Below are positions 1 through 6,961 of a stretch of 14,567 bases of DNA, piece after piece. This DNA is from an uncultured Bacteroidales bacterium. GTDB lineage: Bacteria; Bacteroidota; Bacteroidia; Bacteroidales; UBA932. A program made the position numbers and the translations under genes. Below the pieces are notes generated by a model. It made no database searches and was not told the DNA's origin. It saw nothing but the letters and a program-made list of their open reading frames with translations. The stretch spans positions 1 through 14,567 of the forward strand of contig CAJUEK010000038.1 of assembly GCA_910585445.1 (NCBI GenBank). Reading direction: 5' to 3'. Each line of letters begins with the position of its first letter. The stretch's first letter is position 1.

Positions 1-2
1 GC

Positions 3-356
3 AAATTGCTCCAGACAGAGGAATTCAATCAGATGCACAGTTTCTGTTTGGATTTCATCAGGCAAAGTCTGGCCGAAAGCACCGCCAAACATATTGTGGT
101 AGTAACACATCACCTTCCCACATTGGAGGTCGTCGCCACTCATCATAAGGGGTCAGTGCTAAATAGTGCATTTGAAACTGAACTGAGTAGGCTTATTGCC
201 GACAATCGCATTGATGCGTGGATTTATGGGCATTCGCACACCAATATTGACGCAGAGATAAACGGGACGAAGGTCGTGTGCAATCAAATGGGATATGTTT
301 TTGAGAACGAACATATTGCCAATGGTTTTGATCCGGGCAAATGCCTTGTCTTGTGA
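3..356 (+). CDS. Metallophosphoesterase, C-terminal part (5' end outside window)
   Basis: The reading frame is already open at the window edge, so only the last 117 residues are present; the TTG at position 6 is not a credible start. Two metal-binding motifs of the calcineurin-like phosphoesterase superfamily are visible: VVVTHHLPT, whose histidines normally bind the dinuclear metal site, and IYGHSHTN near the end, the family's GHxH motif. The spacing between them and the short tail after GHSH fit the C-terminal half of a soluble cytoplasmic metallophosphatase. Substrate cannot be told: the family includes phosphodiesterases, phosphatases and nucleases. The N-terminal DxH and GNHD motifs lie outside the window and are not seen. 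A long hairpin follows the stop codon by about 30 bases. Superfamily assignment is firm; specific function is unknown. Confidence 0.85.
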   Translation, partial: KLLQTEEFNQMHSFCLDFIRQSLAESTAKHIVVVTHHLPTLEVVATHHKGSVLNSAFETELSRLIADNRIDAWIYGHSHTNIDAEINGTKVVCNQMGYVFENEHIANGFDPGKCLVL

Positions 357-384
357 AAGGCGTAAGCCCGTCTGCACTATGCTT

Positions 385-442
385 TAAAGCCTCAATATAT
401 CATATAGTACATATAAATATTATATGATATGTTGGGGCTTTA
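385..442. terminator. Long A+T-rich hairpin, likely bidirectional terminator
   Basis: Arms 385-406 and 421-442 pair over 22 positions, with two G-U wobbles when transcribed in the plus direction, around a 14-base loop. The outer part holds AAAGCC/GGCTTT and the inner part is nearly all A-T. It lies just after the metallophosphoesterase stop. No run of T follows the stem, but T-rich sequence lies inside it. It could equally be a structure left by a mobile element. Confidence 0.55.
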
Positions 443-554
443 TGATGTCATAAGGGAAATACATTTTTTCAAATATACGAAAGTTGTTATGCTTTTTACA
501 TAAATACAGATGAATCTCATTGGCGTTTGGTAATCTTTAACACACGTGTTATTT

Positions 555-680
555 CTACAAGTCTTCCAATATCGGAGCCTTATCACACTTTTTGTCAAAA
601 GTAGTAATCCTCTCAATACCAGACTCGGACAGAACTTCAACATGTCCTAAGCAACGGCACAGATCAGCAAAACGCTCACA
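555..680 (-). pseudogene. Decayed coding remnant, possibly PIN-domain (VapC-like) tail
   Basis: On the minus strand a frame of 41 codons runs from just after an in-frame TAG (681-683) to TAG at 555-557. Its product reads like real protein: acidic/hydrophobic alternation (GHVEVLSESGIERITTFDKK) ending PILEDL. The segment GIERITTFDKK followed by a short tail resembles the C-terminal end of PIN-domain ribonucleases, where a conserved T-x-D follows a beta strand. There is no start codon, and the upstream frame is interrupted, so this is a remnant at best. PIN identity is inferred from the tail alone and is uncertain. The rest of the 357-877 gap shows no intact gene: it holds the hairpin at 385-442, this remnant, and A+T-rich sequence up to the ATPase promoter. 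Confidence 0.35.
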
Positions 681-845
681 CTAAAAAACATAAGCATAAC
701 TCAAATATATGCAGAAGTAATTAATGGTCGCAAACGCAAAGCAGCAGAATCCACAAGTATCAGAAAGAAATCATAAAATTCTTCAATTATAAGAGAGAAC
801 TGATATTACTTTGGATATTTTATCTTTTATAATCGATAAATTTAT

Positions 846-853
846 TATATTTG
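846..853 (+). promoter_or_regulatory. Bacteroidetes -7 box for the AAA_14 ATPase
   Basis: TATATTTG matches the TAnnTTTG consensus exactly and is followed by C, as is common. It lies 24 bases before the chosen ATG at 878, giving a very short leader. No TTTG -33 box is visible 19-21 bases upstream, so strength is uncertain. Confidence 0.5.
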
Positions 854-877
854 CCATTATTATCAAATATACACGAT

Positions 878-2092
878 ATGAAGATACTGGTTAGACAGAA
901 TTATTTAGACAAAATAGAAAAACACCTTGGTAAGGATACTATTATTGTTCTTACAGGACAAAGGCGTGTCGGAAAGAGCTATATGCTAAGAATGATTCGT
1001 GATACTAAAGCAAAAGATGCAAATAACAATATCATCTATATTGATAAGGAAAAGAAGGCTTTTGACCACATCAAAACCTACCAAGATCTAAACGCCTACA
1101 TTGACGCCCACTATCAAACCGGTAAAATGAATTACATCCTCGTTGATGAAATTCAAGAGATTGAAGAGTTTGAGCGTACTGTCAGAAGCTATATAACAGA
1201 ACCAGATACAGAGGTCATTGTAACCGGCAGTAATGCAAAGATGTTGAGCAAAGAGCTCAGTACTATTATTGGCGGACGATACAAGGAGATTTATGTACAA
1301 TCTTTGAGTTATAAAGAGTTTCTGCAGTTCCATAATTTGCAGGATTCGGATGATGCCTTGGCTAAATATATACAGTTTGGCGGCCTGCCTGGACTGGTCA
1401 AGATTGGATTGGATGAAGATGATGCCTTAGAATACCAGAAAGATGTATTAAATACCGTTCTTTTAAAGGATGTGATTTCCAGGAACAATATTCGTAATGT
1501 GCCATTTTTGGAAAAGTTGACCAACTTTATTGCTGACAATATTGGAAAGCTTATATCAGCTTCAAGTATTTCTAAATTTATGAAATCCCAGGGAACTAAC
1601 GTTTCTGCTGACACAATTATCGATTATACCCAATACCTTGAGGATGCTTATATAATACACAAAGTAAACAGATATGACATTCACGGTAAACGTCTATTTG
1701 AAAGCAACGATAAGTTTTACTTTGAAGATAATGGCTTGAGAAATGCTCAGGCTGAAGGCACTCGTGAAGGTGACATAGAAAAGGTTATTGAGAACATAAT
1801 TTATCAGCATCTGATAGGCTTGGGGTATAAGGTTAATGTCGGTCAGCTACAAGCCGGAGAAATAGATTTTGTTTGTACAAAAAAAGCCGGTGCCCAGCGA
1901 ATTTATATTCAAGCATCATATATCATTGCTGATGATGCAACCAGGGAAAGAGAGTTTGGAAATCTGCATAACATAAAAGACAATTACCCTAAATATGTAG
2001 TATCAATGACACCATTGGTAACGCGTAATGACGATAATGGTATCATACATATGCACCTGAGAAATTTCTTGATGCTGGAAAATCTGGAATAA
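878..2092 (+). CDS. AAA_14 / DUF4143 family ATPase
   Basis: 404 residues, the usual length of the family. The N-terminal P-loop domain (about 1-150) has Walker A GQRRVGKS (27-34), Walker B YILVDEIQ (86-93) and a sensor-1-like VTGSNA (115-120), then GGRYKEI and SYKEFL, all typical of AAA_14. The central region (about 165-290), with YIQFGGLPG, and the C-terminal DUF4143 region follow. The C-terminus has GEIDFVC (327-333) and IYIQASY (342-348), which align with the E-x-D and E-x-K elements of a PD-(D/E)xK nuclease fold, but the last motif has Q instead of E-x-K, so catalysis is doubtful. The ATG at 878 is preferred over an upstream TTG at 851, which falls inside the -7 box. These proteins are cytoplasmic; their role is not settled, and links to mobile or defence DNA are proposed. 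The gene stands alone and is A+T-rich relative to genes downstream, suggesting transfer. A decayed relative lies at 4265-4593. Confidence 0.9.
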   Translation: MKILVRQNYLDKIEKHLGKDTIIVLTGQRRVGKSYMLRMIRDTKAKDANNNIIYIDKEKKAFDHIKTYQDLNAYIDAHYQTGKMNYILVDEIQEIEEFERTVRSYITEPDTEVIVTGSNAKMLSKELSTIIGGRYKEIYVQSLSYKEFLQFHNLQDSDDALAKYIQFGGLPGLVKIGLDEDDALEYQKDVLNTVLLKDVISRNNIRNVPFLEKLTNFIADNIGKLISASSISKFMKSQGTNVSADTIIDYTQYLEDAYIIHKVNRYDIHGKRLFESNDKFYFEDNGLRNAQAEGTREGDIEKVIENIIYQHLIGLGYKVNVGQLQAGEIDFVCTKKAGAQRIYIQASYIIADDATREREFGNLHNIKDNYPKYVVSMTPLVTRNDDNGIIHMHLRNFLMLENLE

Positions 2093-2202
2093 AAGCACCT
2101 GATCACTTTATATGAATCTCCCTTTCACCAAAATTGAAAGAAAAAATTAATTTGTAGTAACATATAGTATAAGATTCATCCCGAATCTATATACCATCTT
2201 TG

Positions 2203-2229
2203 CCACGATAACAGTCGTGGGCTTTCTTT
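2203..2229 (+). terminator. Hairpin with T-rich tail downstream of the ATPase
   Basis: CCACGA (2203-2208) pairs perfectly with TCGTGG (2215-2220) around TAACAG, followed by GCTTTCTTT. This is a modest intrinsic terminator for plus-strand transcription, about 110 bases after the ATPase stop. Confidence 0.5.
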
Positions 2230-2262
2230 ATAGCATAAGACGCCAAAAGAAAGAAACGACTC

Positions 2263-2289
2263 GTGACATAAAACTCATTTTTATGTCAC
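2263..2289. repeat. Perfect 11-bp inverted repeat overlapping a mini-ORF start
   Basis: GTGACATAAAA (2263-2273) and TTTTATGTCAC (2279-2289) are exact reverse complements around CTCAT. The 3' arm contains the ATG of the mini-ORF at 2283. Neither side has a clear T tract, so it is not a standard terminator, although its A/T half-arms could act as one in the convergent gap between the ATPase and the SWIM gene. It could also be a protein-binding site. Confidence 0.45.
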
Positions 2290-2378
2290 AACAGCGATAT
2301 AAATTCGATCAGCCAGTAATGGTTATACACAAACGCATTAACAAAAAGACGACAAACCTGCTTGAACAGCTACGATAG
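2283..2378 (+). CDS. Possible 31-residue ORF or decayed 5' gene fragment
   Basis: ATG at 2283 opens 31 codons to TAG at 2376-2378. The product begins MSQQRYKFDQPVMVI and continues with basic, polar, helix-like sequence ending NLLEQLR. It reads like genuine protein, but it is short, has no clear promoter, and its start codon lies inside a perfect hairpin. After the stop another frame remains open with protein-like sequence (WTLEAYKNQFL, about 2396-2428), so it may be the start of a broken gene. I do not recognise the family. The remainder of the 2093-2475 gap shows only the two hairpins listed. Confidence 0.2.
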   Translation: MSQQRYKFDQPVMVIHKRINKKTTNLLEQLR

Positions 2379-2475
2379 TAAACATGAGCACTGAAAAGAT
2401 GGACTCTCGAAGCCTATAAAAACCAATTCCTACGACGCAATCAAAAGCCATCTGAAAATTTCCGACAACAGGTAT

Positions 2476-4227
2476 TTAAATCCCCCTAAGTTCATCCAGC
2501 ATCAAAGGACGCCGGCGGTATGTATGGCGGAATTCTTCAGCCAATGATGAGGAGATTTCCGCGCCACCCGACAACTTCTTCATATCGGACATTATCCGGG
2601 CTAAGTAGATATAGTGATTGCGCCCCACATTCTTTTTAGCATACAGCCTCAAATCCTCGACAAACAGGGCCAGCAGGTCTTTCGAGAACGACGATGGCAA
2701 GCGGTGGGCATAATTCTTCAGCAAATCAAGCCTGTGAGATTCTGCAGAAGCGAGAAAAGAGAAGAGACTGTCATAATCATTTTCTTGCAGATAAATGTCT
2801 GCGATTACGCTATGACCGCCATATGTACTTGAAGATGTCTTGCTTATCATATCCTGAAGGAAACTGCTGAATCCGGATGCTGCAACCATCTTTTTCAGTC
2901 TGTAATAATACTCCATACTTCCCCGCTCTACAATAAACAAGCACCGGCAGACATCAATGGAAGACTCCACATCACCGAGCCTTTCAAAAATTTCAAGCTT
3001 TTTCTCCATCCACTTCACGGCACTGCCTGAAAACATCTCCCGTCCGGCAAGAGCAATTCCATCATCGGCCAGTTTCAATGCATCATCAAATCTTTCCGCG
3101 TCCAACAATTCTTCAAGCCTCATTTCACGCACAGCCTCCAGACAAATATATCTGTCCATAGTATCTTCCGCCTCGGAATCCCGTCCAAGCCTCCTCAGCA
3201 ATTCTACTTTCTGCAACACATAGCAGTCCAGCTCATATGGTGTCCTGTGGCTTGCAAGAAGCGTTTCAAGATATTCAAGGGCCTCCTCCGGAGACAGGGC
3301 AAAGCCCCTCACGCGAGCGAGCAATTCATCCACCTCATAGAGTCCATATTCTTCATAAGCAAGACTCTTTGTCACGTCCTCCAGCTTCGAAAGAGCCATC
3401 TTGCAATCAATCTCACCTGTACGCAAAGCTTCTATTAAAAGTTCCCCTGCCCTGCCGCACAAGTCATTGACTTCATATGAGCATTCATCATCTGCAATAT
3501 CGGCAAGTCCTTCAAAAAAGGCCATGACCACCATCCATACCTCATGGACATTACCTTTTTTCAGCATACACTCCGCTTCTTCAAAAATTGCGTCCATCCC
3601 AAAACAGACATCCCCCCAATCCACTTCCGGTTCCCTATAACGGGACCTGTGACCATTAACGGAATAAGCATTGCTGAATATCTCCCTCACTTGCTCAACA
3701 TAATTGACCATCCCTTCTTCACGCACTGCATTTCTCTTGAAAAAATCTATCAGACAATTCTTTATACCATCATTTTTCAAAGAATACTCCATAATGACAC
3801 GGCGCAACTCATCAGCAGAAGCATTTGAAAGAAGTTCCGTAAACGTCAGATTTTCTCTTGGTTCACTGATTCCGGTTACCGTTTCAGACCATTTTGCTGC
3901 CTTTGCTCCGTTTATTGAACGCGGCTTCTTAAGCAGGCCCTTTTCTGAATCATCCGTTTTTATATTGCGGATAGCCATGACTACAGCCACGACATGTTTG
4001 CATATGTCGCCTCCATCGTATGGGCAATCACACTCCCATTCCAAGATTTCATCTCCGTCCATTACAATCCTTACATTATAATCATAAGTTCCTTCAACAA
4101 CGGCCCTCCACTCCCCGGACAGGCTTTCTTCTATTGAGATTATTGCACCAGAAGAATAATATTCCTCTCCCCTCCACCATATTCGCGAGGGGACAAAATC
4201 ACAAAAATTATCCAAAGTCATCTTCAT
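2476..4227 (-). CDS. SWIM zinc-finger protein with long helical region
   Basis: 583 residues. The N-terminal 80 residues form a SWIM domain: the zinc ligands are C66, C68, C76 and H78 in EWECDCPYDGGDICKH (CxCx7CxH), preceded by the RGEEYYSSGAI segment that usually leads into SWIM fingers. SWIM domains bind DNA or proteins. From about residue 110 to the end the chain is almost continuously helical and rich in E, L and A, with repeated helix pairs (for example ALEYLETLLAS, DSEAEDTMDRYI, DDALKLADDGIAL) suggesting TPR-like repeats, so a scaffold or partner-binding role is likely. No catalytic motif is visible. The start is ATG 4227; a second ATG lies two codons later. It has no co-directional neighbour except the decayed ATPase relic just upstream. 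Cytoplasmic, exact role unknown; the SWIM call is strong. Confidence 0.85.
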   Translation of the reverse strand: MKMTLDNFCDFVPSRIWWRGEEYYSSGAIISIEESLSGEWRAVVEGTYDYNVRIVMDGDEILEWECDCPYDGGDICKHVVAVVMAIRNIKTDDSEKGLLKKPRSINGAKAAKWSETVTGISEPRENLTFTELLSNASADELRRVIMEYSLKNDGIKNCLIDFFKRNAVREEGMVNYVEQVREIFSNAYSVNGHRSRYREPEVDWGDVCFGMDAIFEEAECMLKKGNVHEVWMVVMAFFEGLADIADDECSYEVNDLCGRAGELLIEALRTGEIDCKMALSKLEDVTKSLAYEEYGLYEVDELLARVRGFALSPEEALEYLETLLASHRTPYELDCYVLQKVELLRRLGRDSEAEDTMDRYICLEAVREMRLEELLDAERFDDALKLADDGIALAGREMFSGSAVKWMEKKLEIFERLGDVESSIDVCRCLFIVERGSMEYYYRLKKMVAASGFSSFLQDMISKTSSSTYGGHSVIADIYLQENDYDSLFSFLASAESHRLDLLKNYAHRLPSSFSKDLLALFVEDLRLYAKKNVGRNHYIYLARIMSDMKKLSGGAEISSSLAEEFRHTYRRRPLMLDELRGI

Positions 4228-4264
4228 CTGTTTCTCTCTTCAATTAATTCTTATATCCCAGCTT

Positions 4265-4593
4265 TTACCCACTGTTTACAAGCATATCCCCGACAATATT
4301 TTCATATATTGCACCTTTGCAGGCACAGAAATTCTTATTTGCACGCAAATCCTCCAGAACCTCTTCGTCAAGTAAGAATCATGGTTTCTCTTGAGAGGCC
4401 CAGCATCCACAAAGATAGCATTTCCCACGCTATCAGAAATATATCTTTTCATATTTTCCGGCAGCAAAAGAATCACATTTCTCACATTATCCGGAAAATA
4501 GGGTATCCAAATTTTGACCAATAAAAGTTTTAGCAACATAATATCTTCCGGCAATGCTTCAATATAGTCCTCAGACCACGTTATTCTTATTTC
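4265..4593 (-). pseudogene. Frameshifted remnant of an AAA_14 / DUF4143 ATPase
   Basis: Minus-strand coding sequence in two frames. In the frame ending at TAA 4265-4267 there are 34 codons starting DEEVLEDLRANKN and continuing KGAIYENIVGDMLVNSG; the pattern DEE-x-DLRANKN-x-KGA-x-YENIV is the highly characteristic C-terminal part of DUF4143 ATPases. Upstream of about 4370 the reading moves to a second frame, open from about 4623, containing AIFVDAGPL at the place where the family has a K-L-Y-F-x-D-T-G-L strand. Farther upstream PEDIMLLKLLLV is readable but not recognised and may be from something else. The Walker domain is absent and the nuclease-like end is truncated, so it cannot be functional. 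It belongs to a different subgroup from the intact copy at 878-2092, whose equivalent region lacks the ANKN-KGA-YENIV signature. The remaining 4228-4264 and 4594-4680 hold no gene. Confidence 0.7.
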
Positions 4594-4629
4594 TCTGCCA
4601 CACCTACCCCCATAATCCGAATTTTACTT

Positions 4630-4637
4630 TACCTTTG
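4630..4637 (+). promoter_or_regulatory. Bacteroidetes -7 box for the NdpA-like gene
   Basis: TACCTTTG matches TAnnTTTG and is followed by CAC. It lies 43 bases before the ATG at 4681. No good TTTG -33 element is seen at the expected distance. Confidence 0.55.
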
Positions 4638-4680
4638 CACTCCTTTCGCGGATTCTGGTGGCGGGAGACGGTTAAAATAT

Positions 4681-5730
4681 ATGGAAACAATGATAAGAAC
4701 TAACAACGCATCAATAGACAAAATGGCTGTGCATATGGTCGGCAACAAGAGTGCTGATGATGTGTTGGGGCTGTCAAGGAACTTGCTTGTGGCTGAGGAT
4801 GGCATACGGGAACTTTTGTCGAATTACTTTTGTTCTTCATTCAAACTTGAAGAGTATTTCAGCCTGTATCATGAAAGCGATTTGAGGTATAACGAAGTCT
4901 ATGGATTCGTCTCGGGCATATTTGAGGATGACGGGCGACTTATGGAGGAATCTGCAAATCTTGCGAGGCATCTTTATGAGAAGAGCTGCCACCCGAACAT
5001 CAAGGCCGGAGAATTTTATGTGGTCCTTTTCCGCGGCTTCTCATACGGTGAAGAGGAAATCAATGCCGTGGGACTCTTCAAGTCTGAGAATAAGGATACA
5101 TTTCTGAAGGTGTATCCGAAAAATGAGGGAGACTTCAACATCGAAAGCGAAAAAGGAATAAATATCAACAAATTAGACAAAGGTTGCCTGATTTTCAATA
5201 TTGACAAAAGCAACGGATATGTCGTTGCTGTCGTGGACAACACAAATAAAGGTGACGATGCGAAATATTGGATTGAGGACTTTCTTCATGTAAGGCCACG
5301 CAAGGACGAGTATTATAACACACATAATGTCCTGGCCCTATGCAAAAACTTCGTGACCAAGGAATTGCCGCAGCAGTTTGAGGTTCAGAAGGCTGACCAG
5401 GCTGATTTGCTGAACCGTTCCGTGCAGTTTTTCAAGGAAAAAGATTCTTTCGACATGGAAGAATTTGCCAATGAGGTTTTCGCGCAGCAGGAAGTCATCG
5501 ACAGTTTCAACAGGTACAAGCAAGACTACGAGCAGGACAGGAATCTGGAGATAGCGGACAGCTTCACCATTTCCGAATCAGCCGTCAAGAAACAGGCCCG
5601 CGCCTTCAAAAGCGTCATAAAACTGGACAGGAATTTCCATATCTATGTTCATGGAAACCGCGAGCTTATCGAACAGGGAGAAGACGAAAAAGGAAAGTTC
5701 TATAAGGTATATTACCAAGAGGAGAACTAA
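4681..5730 (+). CDS. Nucleoid-associated protein, NdpA/YejK (37-kDa) family
   Basis: 349 residues, close to the roughly 335 of E. coli YejK. The pattern fits the nucleoid-associated 37-kDa family: an N-terminal segment with a conserved basic/hydrophobic opening (IDKMAVHMVGNKS), a central segment LARHLYEKSCHPNIKAGEF followed by a beta-rich part (YVVLFRGF, AVGLFKSENKDTFLKVY, GCLIFN), then YWIEDFLHVRPRKDEYYNTH, which is the strongest family signature, and a C-terminal part with SFTISESAVKKQARAFKSVI and a final strand IYVHGNRELIEQG. The family binds the bacterial nucleoid; its precise role is unclear, and in Bacteroidetes and phage-associated loci homologues are sometimes linked to mobile DNA. 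It is monocistronic with its own promoter at 4630. The frame is intact and there is no membrane segment. Confidence 0.85.
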   Translation: METMIRTNNASIDKMAVHMVGNKSADDVLGLSRNLLVAEDGIRELLSNYFCSSFKLEEYFSLYHESDLRYNEVYGFVSGIFEDDGRLMEESANLARHLYEKSCHPNIKAGEFYVVLFRGFSYGEEEINAVGLFKSENKDTFLKVYPKNEGDFNIESEKGININKLDKGCLIFNIDKSNGYVVAVVDNTNKGDDAKYWIEDFLHVRPRKDEYYNTHNVLALCKNFVTKELPQQFEVQKADQADLLNRSVQFFKEKDSFDMEEFANEVFAQQEVIDSFNRYKQDYEQDRNLEIADSFTISESAVKKQARAFKSVIKLDRNFHIYVHGNRELIEQGEDEKGKFYKVYYQEEN

Positions 5731-5753
5731 TCAAATGCCATATCTTCTTCGTT

Positions 5754-6036
5754 TTATTTCATATTCATCAGAACATCCAAACGAGTTTTGAAGCGCACTT
5801 CAGCCTCATAGAGATATCCGCCAAAACTGAGGTAGCATTCTGGGAACATCCTTCCAGAATGGCATTTCAGTGGATGGAACGTTGTTTCCAGCTCTCCTAT
5901 CCATCCTCAGCCGGAATTTCATGGATACTGCCACGTGGTTTTTAGCTTTGCGCCGGTCGTCATAAGCTGTCCTAATCTCATAGGCCATCGGAATTTGAGC
6001 CAATGCCAGGTCATTGGGAAAGTTCATCCACAACAT
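5754..6036 (-). pseudogene. Unidentified minus-strand coding relic in two frames
   Basis: In the gap after the NdpA-like gene, a minus-strand frame of 50 codons runs from just below a stop at 5907-5909 to TAA at 5754-5756. Its product is protein-like: GWIGELETTFHPLK, then ECYLSFGGYLYEAEVRF, ending KTRLDVLMNMK. Upstream, a different frame (to 6036) reads PMAYEIRTAYDDRRKAKN and VAVSMKFRLRM. The two fit together as one gene with a frameshift near 5905. I do not recognise the family. The other part of the 5731-6169 gap contains a small GGCCTG/CAGGCC hairpin at 6083-6100 and no promoter I would defend for the nitroreductase. Confidence 0.3.
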
Positions 6037-6169
6037 CTTGCAAATGCATCCTATATGGCCCTTGATTTGCTATTCGGACTGCGGCCTGTAAAATCAGGCC
6101 CGGACAAGAGGGCGTAACAAGTGGCCTACACCTCTGTCCGCCAAAAAGCAAAATTAATTATCACATATT

Positions 6170-6772
6170 ATGGAAAGAACATTTGAAGAAGCATTGAGAA
6201 ACCGCAGAAGCTACTACAGGCTCACAGACAAGTCCCCGGTAAGCGACGGCACTATAAAAGAAGTCATCAGCCATGCCCTTGAATTTGTGCCGTCTGCATT
6301 CAACTCACGCTCAACACGGATTGTCCTCCTGCTCGGAGAACACCACAAAAAACTATGGGAAATCACACTGGAGCAGCTCAAGAAAGTCACTCCGGCTGAA
6401 TTTTTCCCAAGAACAGAGAAAAAAGTCGCGTCCAGCTTTGCCTCAGCATACGGCACAATACTTTTCTTCGAGGATATGGAAGTCATTGAAAAATTGCAGA
6501 AAGACTTCCCTACCTATGCCGCCGCGTTCCCGTCATATTCAGACCAGACTTCAGCCATGCATCAGCTGGCGATATGGACAAGACTTGAAGATCTCGGCTT
6601 CGGGGCATCACTCCAGCATTACAATCCTCTGATTGACAAAGAAGTGGCAAAGCAATGGGGAATCAGCCCAAAATGGAGGCTCATATCCCAAATGCCGTTC
6701 GGTATTCCTGAAGACACCCCGGGGGAAAAAGAAACCGGACCAATGGAGCACCGTTTCCTTGTCTTTGAATAA
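6170..6772 (+). CDS. Nitroreductase family protein (Frm2/Hbn1-like)
   Basis: 200 residues, the normal size for the short nitroreductases related to yeast Frm2/Hbn1. The N-terminus has the FMN phosphate-binding motif RNRRSYYRL (about 11-19), then VPSAFNSRSTRIVLLLG (about 40-56), where the family reads P-S-x-x-N-x-Q/S. The middle has ASAYGTILFFED (about 91-102) and the back half SAMHQLAIWTRLEDLGFGASLQHYNP (roughly 127-152), the helix and turn that close the flavin site at the dimer interface. The end GPMEHRFLVF is also typical of this subgroup. It should be a cytoplasmic, homodimeric, NAD(P)H-dependent FMN oxidoreductase; the natural substrate is not known, and this subgroup is associated with lipid signalling or xenobiotic reduction. 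A strong hairpin terminator follows at 6918. The gene appears to stand alone. Confidence 0.9.
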   Translation: MERTFEEALRNRRSYYRLTDKSPVSDGTIKEVISHALEFVPSAFNSRSTRIVLLLGEHHKKLWEITLEQLKKVTPAEFFPRTEKKVASSFASAYGTILFFEDMEVIEKLQKDFPTYAAAFPSYSDQTSAMHQLAIWTRLEDLGFGASLQHYNPLIDKEVAKQWGISPKWRLISQMPFGIPEDTPGEKETGPMEHRFLVFE

Positions 6773-6917
6773 AATATCCATGGAACCTCACAAGAGACCT
6801 GCCGCAATTTTCCAATATGACTAAAAAGTCGTGATGCGACAGGGCTGAGACCACACACATAAATAGGCCGAGAACTTAGTTTTCAGGAGTTGAAAGGGCC
6901 TGTTTTTTTAAGAAAAC

Positions 6918-6961
6918 AAATGATGGTGAGCAACAAGAAATTTTTGCTCACCATCATTTTT
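6918..6961. terminator. Strong intrinsic terminator after the nitroreductase
   Basis: A perfect 16-bp stem (6918-6933 with 6944-6959), core TGATGGTGAGCAA, closes a 10-base loop and ends in a run of T (6957-6961). On the minus strand it is followed by TTTGTTTTCTT, so it should work both ways. It lies about 145 bases after the stop; the stretch 6773-6917 between them shows no gene, only a weak AGGCC/GGCCT pairing (6865-6869 with 6897-6901) before seven T's that may be a second terminator. Confidence 0.85.

Noticed and set aside
538..551. TAACAC-AC-GTGTTA palindrome
   Set aside because: A perfect but short inverted repeat, far from any promoter and near a decayed gene; could be chance.
440..643. 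67-codon minus-strand ORF
   Set aside because: Cysteine- and leucine-rich text without coding character; the protein-like frame in this stretch is the offset one at 555-680.
851..877. TTG start giving a longer AAA_14 ATPase
   Set aside because: The TTG is part of the TATATTTG promoter box and the added residues do not fit the family start; ATG 878 gives the usual beginning.
3704..4081. 125-codon plus-strand ORF
   Set aside because: Antisense to the well-supported SWIM gene, with serine/proline-rich shadow composition.
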